A stretch of 64,000 nt of DNA from Corinectria fuckeliana (Eukaryota > Ascomycota > Sordariomycetes > Hypocreales > Nectriaceae), in the NCBI GenBank assembly GCA_019137255.1, contig WPDH01000234.1:340071-404070 (forward strand), read 5' to 3'. Position numbers and translations under genes: made by a program. The notes under the pieces were generated by a model that saw only the letters and a list, made by a program, of their open reading frames with translations, was not told the origin of the DNA and did no database searches. Numbering within the stretch: the first letter of the stretch is position 1; each line of letters begins with the position of its first letter. Positions 22,600-33,495 of this stretch are shown piece by piece.

Positions 22600-23370
22600 T
22601 TCAGGTCTAGCCGGGGAATCACCCCCAAACAATCTCATACGCCCCCATCAACCGACGACGGACGGCAGACACCACTTCCGCAAACCCTCACTAGCCTCGT
22701 CTATTCATGGACCCTCGCTAGTCTGTTCACAGATCAGAACCCGGAGCGGTAGGATCCCTCAAGCTTACTGGCAGGTTCGATACTAACACCATCACTTTTC
22801 TAGGTCCACTGTTGCGTGGAAGACTACCTACATGGATCTTCAGAAGTCCTATTTCATACAGACGATCAATCTCTGGCAGTCTCAGTGGCTTCATCTACTC
22901 AAGAAACCTTCGCAAGTCTGTCTGCAGAAGACAGGACCACGAATGATAGAATCCCTGAAGCTCGGTAACGCATTCGATACTAATGCTCTCATTTCTCTAG
23001 ATCTGCTGTTTTTGCAATGTTTTACGAGGGTCTTCTTCCTATTTCACACCAAGGATCACTCCCAGACAATCTCAGTGGCTTCGCCTGCTCAACGGACCTC
23101 AGTAAGTCCATCTGAAAAATGCCGGGACTACGATACCTCAAGCTCGATGTCATACTCTATTCTAATGCTTGCAATCATCTAGATCTGCTGTATAGCAATA
23201 TTCTGCCAGTATCTTCCCGTTTCATGAGATGGATCACCCCCAGACAATCTCAGTGCTTCGCCTGCTCAATGAGCTCCAGTAAGTCTAGCTACCAAAGTAC
23301 AAGTTGTGGAAGGATCCTTTCATCTCTGGCAAATTTGATGCTGACAACAATATCATTTCAGTATTACTGT
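22600..23370 (+). repeat. Array of degenerate tandem exon-intron-like units
   Basis: Four diverged units of about 180-200 bp: one ending at 22803, then 22804-23000, 23001-23182 and 23183-23361. Each has an exon-like part with the shared core GATCACCCCCAGACAATCTC followed by CTTCGCCTGCTCAA. A donor-like GTAAGTC (GCAAGTC in the second unit) and an intron-like part follow, with a branch motif (ACTAA/TCTAA/GCTGAC) and a terminal TAG or CAG. The intron-like parts are also similar between units, for example GATCCCTCAAGCTT against AATCCCTGAAGCTC. The repeat unit is therefore the exon plus its intron. One unit has lost a base in the core (CAGTGCTTC against CAGTGGCTTC). Confidence 0.65.
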
Positions 23371-23708
23371 CTTATAATAGACCGCCTCGAACTTCTCTCC
23401 GTTTGGCGTTTAGGGTTGTGTGAATGGAGGAAGCTGCGTTGGCTTACAAGCTTGGCTTATTGGCTTGACGAGAGATGGCTAGGATTTAGACATGTGCCAA
23501 AGGCAGGCCTTAAGGTGCTTTTATCTAGGAGATGTTGGCTAAAACTAATTAACCTAGGAGTACGGTTAGTACTGCTATTCAACCCGAATATAGCTTGCTT
23601 GCACCCGATACACTCCCCTCTGTTGAACTATTGTGGTATCTGACACCAAGGGCAATCATATACTTATAGAAGCATCCCGCGATATCGTGGGCTAGCGGAA
23701 TCCATGTA
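23371..23708. other. Intergenic region
   Basis: About 340 bp between the unit array and the 3' end of the membrane-protein gene. No supported feature. Confidence 0.4.
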
Positions 23709-24656
23709 TCATTTGCTTGGACAAGTGGTTCCGCCTTGGGCATCTAGTTCGGGGACGTTCCCCTGTGGACGAGGTAGAAGATCTGAATATTGCACGATGA
23801 TTAGTTTGGATCGCAGGGTAGACTCAGGGTGCCCTACCGTCTCTGACATATCAGCTAAAGGTCCAGTAAGAAGCCCCGCCGTGAGTGGATTGCCGAAGTA
23901 CGCGTCAGTGTTATCCATAAATCCGTACCAGATAGACGCCGAGGAAGTATCGAGGCCGCAGATGCAGCGAACTGCGCTTACTATGACTCCGAACATGAGG
24001 ATCAGGACACAGTGCGCGTAACAGCGGGTGAGAAAAGAAGCCCAGCTGAGGTAGGGCGGCTGAATCTGGATACGAGGGCCCATCAGAAAGTCAAGGCACG
24101 GTTCAATATCTTTCCGCTGTAATGTGTCAGTACAGCACATCCAACGTAGCGAACAGTTATGTGAAAATCGACTCACATTCTGTCTGATGGATTCAAGAGT
24201 GCTAATCGCCGAAAACGCCAAAAGAATATGGGTGACTGCTCTGATCTGTTTGGATTCGGTGCCTGCGGCATAGAAGAATTCTGCAACGGCGCCCAGAGAC
24301 ACCGCCAGGCATCCGGTAGCTGTAGATTGAAGGACATTCCCCTGTGTTGAACGAAGACGAGGGCCAGTCCAAATCAGGAAGAGAGCATAGGCTAACAGGG
24401 GAACCAGAAGGGCTTGGAAGATGGCCTCGGTCCATCCAAATCTGGTGGCGAGCCCATGATAGACGGTCGCTGCAGTCACAGAAATGCCCCAGTAACCGAC
24501 GTGGTACTTTAGGGACAGCATTCTTTCTCTGCCGCTCGTTGTCGAGGAGTTGTAAGAAAAATGAGCCGTGACAGGAACAAAAGAGAGCAGCGAGCGCGAC
24601 ACTCCGCCGTCTGCCCTGCCTTTAAATAGTATCCGTGCTACTTCATCAAGGTCCAT
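23709..24656 (-). CDS. Predicted multi-pass membrane protein, unrecognised
   Basis: Exons 24656-24177 and 24116-23709 give 295 aa. The 60-nt intron has a GTGAGT donor, a CTGAC branch point and a TTACAG acceptor. It is a multiple of three without a stop, so unspliced mRNA would encode a 315-aa version. At least five hydrophobic segments are visible: YWGISVTAATVYHGLA, IFQALLVPLLAYALFLIW, GCLAVSLGAVAEFFYAA, ILLAFSAIS and CVLILMFGVIVSAVRCICG. The C-terminal ~70 residues are polar. No catalytic motif or named family was recognised; I considered a membrane terpene cyclase or acyltransferase and found no supporting motif. Just upstream of the start, a degenerate GATGTACTAAGGTTG repeat occurs. Confidence 0.6.
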   Translation of the reverse strand: MDLDEVARILFKGRADGGVSRSLLSFVPVTAHFSYNSSTTSGRERMLSLKYHVGYWGISVTAATVYHGLATRFGWTEAIFQALLVPLLAYALFLIWTGPRLRSTQGNVLQSTATGCLAVSLGAVAEFFYAAGTESKQIRAVTHILLAFSAISTLESIRQNVSRFSHNCSLRWMCCTDTLQRKDIEPCLDFLMGPRIQIQPPYLSWASFLTRCYAHCVLILMFGVIVSAVRCICGLDTSSASIWYGFMDNTDAYFGNPLTAGLLTGPLADMSETVGHPESTLRSKLIIVQYSDLLPRPQGNVPELDAQGGTTCPSK

Positions 24657-24923
24657 GTACTAAGGTTGACGATGTACTAAGGTTGGCGACGTATCAGGGT
24701 TGAAGAGGTCAAGGTTGGTTTCAATCCACCCGTTAATTAGTCCCTAACAACATCACAGTGTAACAGTGTCAGTCTCGTACTTCAAACACTGCCTTCGACG
24801 CCATATAGCTTTAATGTTGCTTTTTCTCGTCAAGATTATTTTCGTGAGAGTTTCTCCCGATCCTTCAAGGTGCTGCACGGCCCCTCGTGAGCGGTTGTCC
24901 TCATTTGCTTTAAGCAGATTGAA

Positions 24924-25364
24924 ATGAGTATAAGCCTGCTCCTGGCCCTGACAGCGGAAGAGCTCTAGGCTTGCGATGCAAAGATTGAAGAGCCTTTGAA
25001 GACCAAGTCGGGCAAGGAGGGCTTGAAGAATGGCTAGAAGAAAGTCTCGGATTTGGAAGTGGAAGACTAGGAGGATGAGGAGGAAGTTGAGGAAGTTAAG
25101 TTAGGTGAAGAGAGACTCGGCGGGTACGCGCGCGGTTGAGAATGATGGTAGCGTGTGTGAGGATTAGGTCACAGCCGTTGTAGTTTCCGGTAGATAGCAC
25201 AAGCAGAATGTTTCGAATGAGCAGTTTGACGAGGTAAAGCCCGTGTCTGCGATACTTGCGTCTTCAGCCTTCTTCAGCCTTCCTGACACGGAGGTGATTG
25301 AACAACGCGAGGGTCTCACAATGATCGCTCTAGGGGACCATGAAGTAAAAGCAACACATGTATA
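24924..25364 (+). pseudogene. Decayed ORF with TAG stops
   Basis: From an ATG at 24924 one frame reads as a charged, coding-like protein (LLLALTAEEL, then KTKSGKEGLKNG, then EDEEEVEEVKLGEERLGG), broken only by TAG codons at 24966, 25035 and 25068. After a frame change between about 25130 and 25141 the neighbouring frame continues in the same style (HKQNVSNEQFDEVKPVSAIL, then DTEVIEQREGLTMIALGDHE) to 25364, with TAGs at 25165 and 25195. All five stops could come from CAG by a CpA-to-TpA change. Family not recognised; the acidic/Lys-rich composition suggests a nuclear or chromatin protein, but that is weak. Confidence 0.5.
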
Positions 25365-25504
25365 AGTCGAGAGCCGCCAAGTGCTTCGTTCCGAGGGAAC
25401 ATGAATAATTTGCTTTCAAGGTGTGATCTGTAGCACCCATCTATAGCCAGACAACCTACAATTACCAACAAGACCGTTCACATCGTTACCCCAAATAGCC
25501 CTCT

Positions 25505-27841
25505 TTACGCTCCGTTTCGATACACCTGTGCACCCTGATTCCTGAATCCAATGGTATCCCTCCGTTGCAAGATCATCAATGCCCGGTTCAATCCTTGCTC
25601 ACTGTACCCTTTGCCCTCGACCATCTCCCTGCGCAGCGTCGCTAAGCTCGTGCTCCAGCCAATGGGCAGTCGCCGCTTCAGCTCCGCCTCGATGCGATTA
25701 ACCTCCTCGTTGAGCTCGCGGCTGCCCTGGTTGCTGCCCTGGTTGACGGCGTCCATGGTGGAGCAGAGGAACAGGCGGATGGCCTCGTCGACGTGCGTCT
25801 CGGTGGCAATGGGAGAGAGGCTGAGCTTGGCAAGGGATTCACTGATTCGGACAATGGCCTCGAGCTGACGGACCGTGATGGGGATGGAGGAGCGGGCGTT
25901 GGCTTCAATCTCCGCGGCGTGGACCTGCCGTCGGATGGAAACGAAGTGAGACGAGAGCTTTTCGGCAGCTTCGGGGCTGAGACGAGGAGCGCAACGGCTA
26001 TAATACGTTAGTATTTTGGCCACGAAAGGAGAGTGATGGGATTGGGAACATACGTTTTGCAGTACGTCAGGTATTTACGCATCTTGTCAATGGGGATTTC
26101 AGACTCAGCTACATCTTCAGCACCTCGGCCGTCCATTTGAATGCTGAGAACGTGCTTTGCCATTGTCTCGTCCTTCTCGCGGCTGTGCTCATCCTTGACG
26201 ATATAAATCATATCGAAACGAGACAAAATGGTCGTTTGAAAGTCGATGTTCTCTCCAGGGGTCTTCATGTCGTCGTATCGACCAAAAATGGGGTTCGCGG
26301 CCGCCAAAACGGACGTTCGAGCGTTGAGAATCGTGGTGATACCCGCCTTGGCAATCGAGATGGTTTGCTGCTCCATGGCTTCATGGATGGCCACTCGGTC
26401 TTCGTCTCGCATCTTATCGAACTCATCGATGCACACGACACCGCCATCTGCAAGAACCATGGCACCGCCTTCCAGGTAGAATTCACGGGTTGAGTGATCT
26501 CGTTGGACTGAAGCTGTCAAACCGGCAGCGGACGAACCTTTTCCGGAAGTGTAGATTGAGATAGGAGCTGCCTGTTCGACGAACTTCAACAACTGAGACT
26601 TGGCGGTACCGGGGTCACCGAGCAACAGAACGTTGATATCACCTCTTAGTCTCATCCCATCCGGTAGGATTTTTTTGGAGCCGCCTAGTAGGAGACATAA
26701 GATTGATTTCTTGATATCGCGGTTTCCGTAGATGGACGGGGCAATGCAATCTGCCATGACGTTGTAAAGATCTGGTCGTCTGCTCAACTCTAAAAATTCC
26801 TGCTCTTCCTCCTCAGAGAAGGTGGCAGCGCCCTTGGCGGACTGGTCAAGGTCGGTGTGGATGCCAACCGCTCTGAGATACGGTGTTCGGATAGCCACCG
26901 CACCACCAGTCGACGAGTTCTTGGAGGCCTTGTTCTGATAGATCGAGAAGATGCCCATAACAGTACATCTCGATCCGGGGACAACTCTGTTTGTCAGATG
27001 CCTGTCGGCGGAGATGAGGACATGCCTCGGCAGCTCTCCAACGGGAACCTGGTCAGGGGCCTCTTGAAGTTTGATGATCTGCTGGTCGACGAAGCGTGAC
27101 TTCTCATGCATAACAAAGTATGGGTCCATGGGACACTTTGGCGTGGGGTCGTTTGGAACCCTCTGACGGGCGCATATCCGGGGCAACGAGACACCTGAGA
27201 AGCCGCCCAAGATCGGGATCGTCTGTTGATGTTGGCAATTCCGGCACTGGATGTGAAGCTCCGTCGCCTTTGAGGACATCACGGAGGCCCCAATCACGAT
27301 TCCTGGTACTCGAACTAGTCGCGCAATGGCCATGGAGTCGAGGTTTCGGATCGAGACATCGTCGGCGTCTGAATGAAGGAGGAGTTGGTGTTCAGGAATT
27401 TGGGCCTTTGGCTCGTGAGGAAAGACAATTCGGTGTGTACACTTCTTCAAGGCACCTTCGAACTATTGCGGTGGTGTGAGTAAGAGCGCTAGAAAGGTAG
27501 AGGTATATGCATGCGCCACTCACCAGCGGGATGATTTCTGCGGGTTCTGACGCCAGACGATGCGCCAACTCTTCGTTAAAGCTGATGAGATCGTTGATAT
27601 TGATATCGCAGTAGTATTTCTTTAGCAGTGCGTTCTCTCGCAGCTGGTCTCTGGGTGGTAAATCAGTGATACGTTCTCATTAGCTTGGAGCGGGATGCGC
27701 AAACCTGTAGACAAAGTTGTTGTCCAGTCGGAAGTCGAGAATGAAGGTCTCGAGCTGGGTCTGCAACTGCAATCGGCTGTCGCCGTTGTCGCCGAAGCTA
27801 GGGTCGAAGACGTGCGCAGTGTAGACAGATTGGCGATCCAT
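25505..27841 (-). CDS. mcm5: DNA replication licensing factor Mcm5
   Basis: Subunit of the MCM2-7 replicative helicase. Exons 27841-27705, 27650-27524, 27462-26054 and 25997-25505 give 721 aa. N-terminal signature MDRQSVYTAHVFDP. Zinc finger cysteines at about 161, 164, 185 and 198 (CRNC…C…C). AAA+ core: Walker A GDPGTAKS (370-377), Walker B and the MCM motif IDEFDKM (433-439), sensor region and arginine-finger motif SRFDMIY. The C-terminal winged-helix segment follows the last intron (RCAPRLSPEAAEKL on). All four joins fall inside conserved sequence (VYR-DQLREN, IIPL-FEGAL, YCKT-RCAPRL). Divergent from VPS54; the shared region has an ACGCGT MCB box, consistent with G1/S control by an MBF-type factor. 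Confidence 0.96.
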
Positions 27842-28348
27842 TGCGACTTGGGTCAGGTGTGTCTAATCTCGCTCTGGTCTCGTCGGTGTACTTAGGACTG
27901 GAACTGACGGGGATGCTAGGATGGTGATGCAGATAATAATGTGGATTGGAGGGGCTCGTTGACGGAGTAATTAGGTCGGACGCGACCAGGGAGCGCCAGA
28001 ACGCGTCTTGCACAGACCGCGTAAAGGGGCGTTAGTCATCAGAAATACGCTATCGCTATCTTCACGTGTCCGTTCTTTCCAGGGGGAGCTGTCGTGGCTA
28101 CAACGCATCGGGGCTAGTAGGCCTAGGTGTTGATGCAATAATCGAACTGCCATACCTATTGATGATGACGATCTATGCGCATTTGCCTTGATTCTGTTGC
28201 CCATCTTCTACCTACGAGGTAGACTGCTTGTGTCGGCCAGTTGTTTCAGTCCTTATCTTCCCAGCGATGATACCCTTGTAATTCGCGAATCCAGCCGCCA
28301 ACGAAGTTGTCGGCTCCTTGCTCTGGTCAAGCCAGGCCACCATCCACC
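27842..28348. promoter_or_regulatory. Bidirectional MCM5/VPS54 promoter with an MCB box
   Basis: 507 bp between divergent start codons. ACGCGT occurs at 28001-28006, about 160 bp upstream of the MCM5 start. This is the core of the MCB element bound by MBF at replication genes in yeasts. Whether this fungus uses it here is inference. Confidence 0.5.
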
Positions 28349-31300
28349 ATGTTCACTCACAACGCCGCAAAATCCGTCGACAACCTCTCGTCCTTGTCTC
28401 CCATGGGTCGCGGAGACCTCCCACTCCATAGGTTAGTGGTGAAGGAGTGCGCAACGACATACCGCTGACAGTGCCCGGCGTACCAGTAGTAGACATGGCT
28501 CATCCCATCACCTACCTTCGTCACGACGCGGGTCGACAGCAAGCTCAATCCATTCGATAGGGGGCACATTAGATAGCGCTCCCAGCGGTTGGGCTGCTTC
28601 CGTCTACGAATCCAATCAGAATGGTGCGCCCTTCAATTCTGAGCATGACCACGCTCAGCCAATGCTAATGGCCAGGTAGCCATATCAACCCTCCTCCAGC
28701 CTCCTATCGTACGAACTGGTCTCCAACCTCACACCTCAGCGCCACCTTCGAGCGCACACAAACCCCCGACCGCGAGAGACATTCCTCCTGTTGCTCTGAC
28801 GAACATCACCCATGTCGATAGCGACGAGTTCAAGCCCTACCTATCGCAGGTGGGCGCCCTGTACGAACAGCTTCGGAGAATAAAGGAGAGCGACGACGAC
28901 GCCAACATCAGCCAGCGCATGGCCACCCAAGACGAACAAACCGACGCGAGCGGTGATACGTATCTAAGGCCTGGGGCACCGCCTCGCCCAACTCGCAAAA
29001 GCTCAAGTGCATCTCTCACATCGTTAAACTCCAACGAAGGAGCTAGTCCCACCGTCCGTAGGACCAGCGCCGGCTTCGCTCGGAGATCTTTTCAAGGGCC
29101 GCCTCCATTATCAACAATCCCGACCGTTTACTTTGATGAGGGGTTTCATCTTGAAAACCCGAGGACATTCGATGTTGTTAGCGAGCGATCCGAAGTCATC
29201 CGACCGCCGAGCAGGGAGAACGACGAGAAGGGTATAGTCAATGGAAGCGCAACTGCACCGAGGAAAGCCCTGGCTACCAACGCAATTTTGCAGGAGAAGC
29301 TGTCATGGTACATGGACACTATTGAGGTTCATCTTATCAACTCAATCTCGACGGCATCCACGACATTTTTTACAGCCCTCGGATCTCTCAAGGAACTACA
29401 CTCAGAAGCTGCTGATTCTGTCCAGAGAATCAAGACCCTAAGAACAGAGCTCGAGGCCCTTGACGAGGAGATTGCGGCGAAAGGTCTCCAGATAGTCCAC
29501 AAAAGACGACGGCGAGAGAACCTTCAGCAGCTCAACCATGCTGTCTTGCAACTCAAACAAATCGCTGCCGGCGTCGCAAGCTGCGAGGCGCTTGTTGATG
29601 AAGGCGAGGTAGACAAGGCCCTCGGGAGCATCGATTCGCTGGAAAAGCTTATTGCTGGTGAACGAGATGCATCTACCGAGGGCGAGCCTGAGATACAGCT
29701 GCGCGATCTGCGATCGGCTTCCGCCCTGCAAGGCGTAAATGCCGATCTTACCACACTAAGATCCCGCATCGGAAAAGCATACGAAGTCAACTTCCAAAAT
29801 ATCCTCATGCGCGATCTGAGACGTCATTCCGAATCGGTGTCACCGCAAGAGATTCTGCTTCGGTGGACCAATGCTGCGACTAGGGCAAAGGGCGGCCATG
29901 CTAGGTCACCTTCAGTCTTCCCGGCCTATCTGTCATACACCGAGGAGCTGAAGGCCCAACTGTTTCCCAACATGGCTGGTTTGCACCGCGCCAAACACAT
30001 TGCTGCGGCAACAATCGCATACCGCGAGGCTCTTCTCCGAGAGATTCGGAACCTAGTTCGACGACCGCTCCCAAGCTCCACCGACGACGACAACGAGTCC
30101 ATGATGTCGGTCTCAACGGCAAGCGGGGGGAGGCATTTGTCAAACCAGGAGAAGTCATCTATTCTAGCGCGAAACTTGCGTGCCCTAGATCCCGAGGATG
30201 GCGAGGAGCTGCTCGTCAAGATCTACATTGGGGTCACGGAGACTCTGAGACGGTTGACAACTCAAGTCAAAGTGCTACTAGAGATCACTAGTTCATTGAC
30301 AGATTCGCCACCAGGAGATGGGTTGATGTCGCCCCAGTTGAGATCGCCCATAGCAAGCCCAAGGCCAGAACGATTCCCCGGCAACCCCTTCAACTCGACG
30401 TTTGAGGCCCAGGAGGAGTTTCACAAGAGTCTCGATGCTGCCAACCTACTGGGTCAAGCTGTTGATGTCGCAATCGAGAAGATCGTCAAGGTGCTAAAGG
30501 TCCGGGCAGAGCAGACGGCCCAGCTGCCTCTCACACATTTTCTGCGGTATTTCACACTCAACTTATACTTCACCAACGAGTGCGAGTCGATATCTGGCAG
30601 AAGTGGCACGTCCTTGAAGACTGTGGTCAATGGTCACATCAAGGATTTTGTTCAGAGGAATCGTGACGCTGAGATGCAGAAGCTTGCGCAAGGCATGGAG
30701 TCGGACCAGTGGAACGCCAAGGACTTTAGCGAGCAGGATGCAGATCTGCTCAACATTCTCCTGGGAAGCAGCACTCAAGACGCCGCCGAGTGGCTGGAAA
30801 GCAACAAGATATACGTGCCTTATTCCGAAGCAGACAGTGCAGATGGAGAGGCAACCGTCGCCGAAAGCAACGGAACCAGCAAAGAGAAGACGCGAACAGC
30901 AACGATTGACTCGGAGACTTTCATGCTCCCAAAGTCGGCAATTCTCTGCCTCGAGGGAATTGGCAAGTTCTCACACCTCATCACTGGGATCCCGTCAATG
31001 ACGCTTGACATCGCAACTTCTCTGATAGCATATCTACAGCTCTTCAACTCAAGGTGCACGCAGCTCATTCTGGGTGCTGGCGCAACTCGCTCAGCTGGCT
31101 TGAAGAATATCACCACAAAGCACTTAGCCCTAGCATCCCAGGCACTATCATTCATCGCCACTCTCATCCCTCACATTCGCGAATTCGTCCGACGCCATGC
31201 TGGTTCCGGAGCAAGTGTTTCCAACCTCATGGGCGAGTTTGACAAGATCAGACGACTCCTTCAGGAACACCAAGACAGCATCTATCAGAAGCTCGTTGAT

Positions 31301-31825
31301 ATCATGAGCGGTCGTGCCACTATTCACTCCAGGAATATGAAGACCATCGACTGGGATGCAGAGGGTGCAAAGAGCGTCCACTCCTACATGGAAACGCTAG
31401 CGAAAGAGACCAGCACACTGCATAGGGTTCTCACGAAGCACCTGCCGGAGACTTCCATCCAGATGATTATGCTTCCCGTATTCTCCAGCTACAAAGAGCA
31501 GCTTGGGTCAACTTTCCAAGAAGCCGACCTCAAGACAGAGGCTGGCATCCAAAGGTGAGAACGCGGCTTGAAACCTGACAGAAGCCGAGCCCGTCGCTAA
31601 CATAGTATCAGTATGCTCAACGATGTTGACTTCTTGGCAACGAAGCTCGGGAAGCTCGACGGGTTTGGAGACACGGCGGAATTCTTGGAAAAGATCATCA
31701 AGTCGAAGCATGTCGAGACGGAAAGCCCTCCCGCAGACAGCAGCCCATCGGAGGCCAAGGGGGAACCGAAAGAGGACGCGGAGAAGAAGCCAGAGGATCC
31801 CGCCAAGGACGACGAAAAGAAGTAG
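28349..31825 (+). CDS. vps54: GARP complex subunit Vps54
   Basis: Subunit of the Golgi-associated retrograde protein tether, which captures endosome-derived vesicles at the trans-Golgi. Exons 28349-28431, 28487-28623, 28680-31554 and 31612-31825 give 1,102 aa. Early disordered part with SRRGSTASSIHSIGGTLDS and TLLQPPIVRTGLQPHT. A coiled-coil Vps54 N-terminal domain starts at LQEKLSWYMDTIEVHLI (about residue 220) and continues with RRRRENLQQLNHAV. The conserved Vps54-like C-terminal domain includes LEGIGKFSHLI and the short last exon SMLNDVDFLATKLGKL, followed by an acidic Lys-rich tail. The first introns are 55 and 56 nt. The first acceptor is a tandem CAGTAG, so a one-serine variant is possible. 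An apparent start at 28850 is an internal GTG. Confidence 0.92.
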
Positions 31826-33495
31826 ACCTCGGCACGATAATCCCGCTTCTAGTGTTCCGTAGACATGCGAGGTGTTATGGCTCCGGGTTAAGAGGCCGTG
31901 TTACGATTAGTTATGTGAGAACAAGCATATATTCCCGCACAGAGAACCCCCCCTGCAAATCTTATTGGGTGACTGCGCTACACCGCATCCCCGGGTCTTT
32001 TTTCCCTCGCTCCCTAGCTTGTGTAATGGTGATGAGGCAGCTTATCCTGTGACCAAGGTCGTACAGCCACGGGATGCCATTACCGCCCGCTCAACCACCA
32101 CAGCATTGGGCTCCTTGGCCTTCCGACAGGGCGACTCCGTTGGTGCCACGCCTGTCCTGTCAGATGCATGCCACGGTCGCCAAGGACGGGATGTTTCTCA
32201 GCTGTGAGACGTCTCACCGCCGCGTGCCCCTCCCCGGTCGCGGTTATTCTTCCCCCCCCCCCGTCCTAGACGACGTTGTCGGTGTAGTAGCACGATGCCG
32301 TAGCAAGCAGCTCAGCGCGTCTGCCTATTTTGCCCAAGGCGTATAGACAGTTGGGCTGTGGGCTGTTGGGGTGGAAATTCGCTTGGCTTCATCGCCAAGC
32401 AGCGTTGCTTCCATTTTCCCCCGGGGGCCCCAGGCACAGATGGTCCAATGGATCGGCGCGATGTCGAAATAAGCATCGCGTGCGATCGACCGCAACGACG
32501 ACCGACGGGATGGCACCTCCGCCCGCTCGCCCGCCCGCAGAGGTCGGTTGATCTGCAGTACGATTCACGGCTGCGGGCGCGCCGAAATGGGCGAAGATGG
32601 TCCGCGATCGGCGGTGATGGGCGAGCAGGGGAAATAACTAACTAGCAACAACAACAAAATAACACCAACGCCAACGTCAACAATGAAATGAGGGGAAGTC
32701 CGAGACTGTGCGACGGCGACGCCTCGACGAGAATGCTAAGTTTAGCATGTGGGGGACTTGATGAGTGAGTGAGTGAGTGAACGAGAGATACGACCATCTG
32801 CAGGGTGCTCGGCCGTAGAATGCGGATGCATGTCTGACGTGTTCTGAGGCCTCTTGAATGGACCGCCCGGCGTCAACAAAAGTCGTGATGCATAGTTTAT
32901 TGGGCAGCACACAGACCAAAATGGCAAAAGTCCCGCTTCGCAATAAGCCATGTGCATCCGGCCTCCTCTCAAACTATCAGCAGGTCGCCTTTGTACAGTC
33001 ACATCAGGAAAGTTTGTCGAGCAAGGTTTCGAAGTCTAAGATGCAAGTCTATGTTCGTTTAATCCCAAAAAGAATTGTCTCAAGTCTTTGTAGGGGTCCG
33101 CAGACCCTCTAAAGTATATACAAAGAATAGTCTAAAAGGTTCAAAGAGGTTCGTGTTGAGCGAATGTGAGAAGTTGACCAAATGGTAAGCGAGTGCCAGA
33201 CCCCAACCCCCTTGCCGATCCAATGATCCAAGAGGCATCAAGCCTGTAAAAGTCGAGGTAGTGAAAGAAAGCGAGCGAGCGAGTGAAGCCCGCCTCCGTC
33301 CTTTTTGTTCCATCCATAAGCGCCGCCGGCTGCCGCCCAAAGTCTATAACCCGGGTATCTTTGTTGGGTATGTGAAGTGTCAAGGGGAAAGTGTAGTGTA
33401 CGTATCATCATCGTGAAGCAACGCTCTGCGTCGCGGGGAAGGAAGGGGGGTGTGGACGGAAGATGTCCGGGCAAGGGGCGACGTAGGGGCGACGT
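31826..33495. other. Intergenic region, simple repeats only
   Basis: About 1.7 kb between VPS54 and the small secreted protein, whose 3'UTR is at its right end. It contains a C11 run (32252-32262) and a (GAGT)n tract (about 32762-32780). Open frames are short and overlap on opposite strands. No gene supported. Confidence 0.5.
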
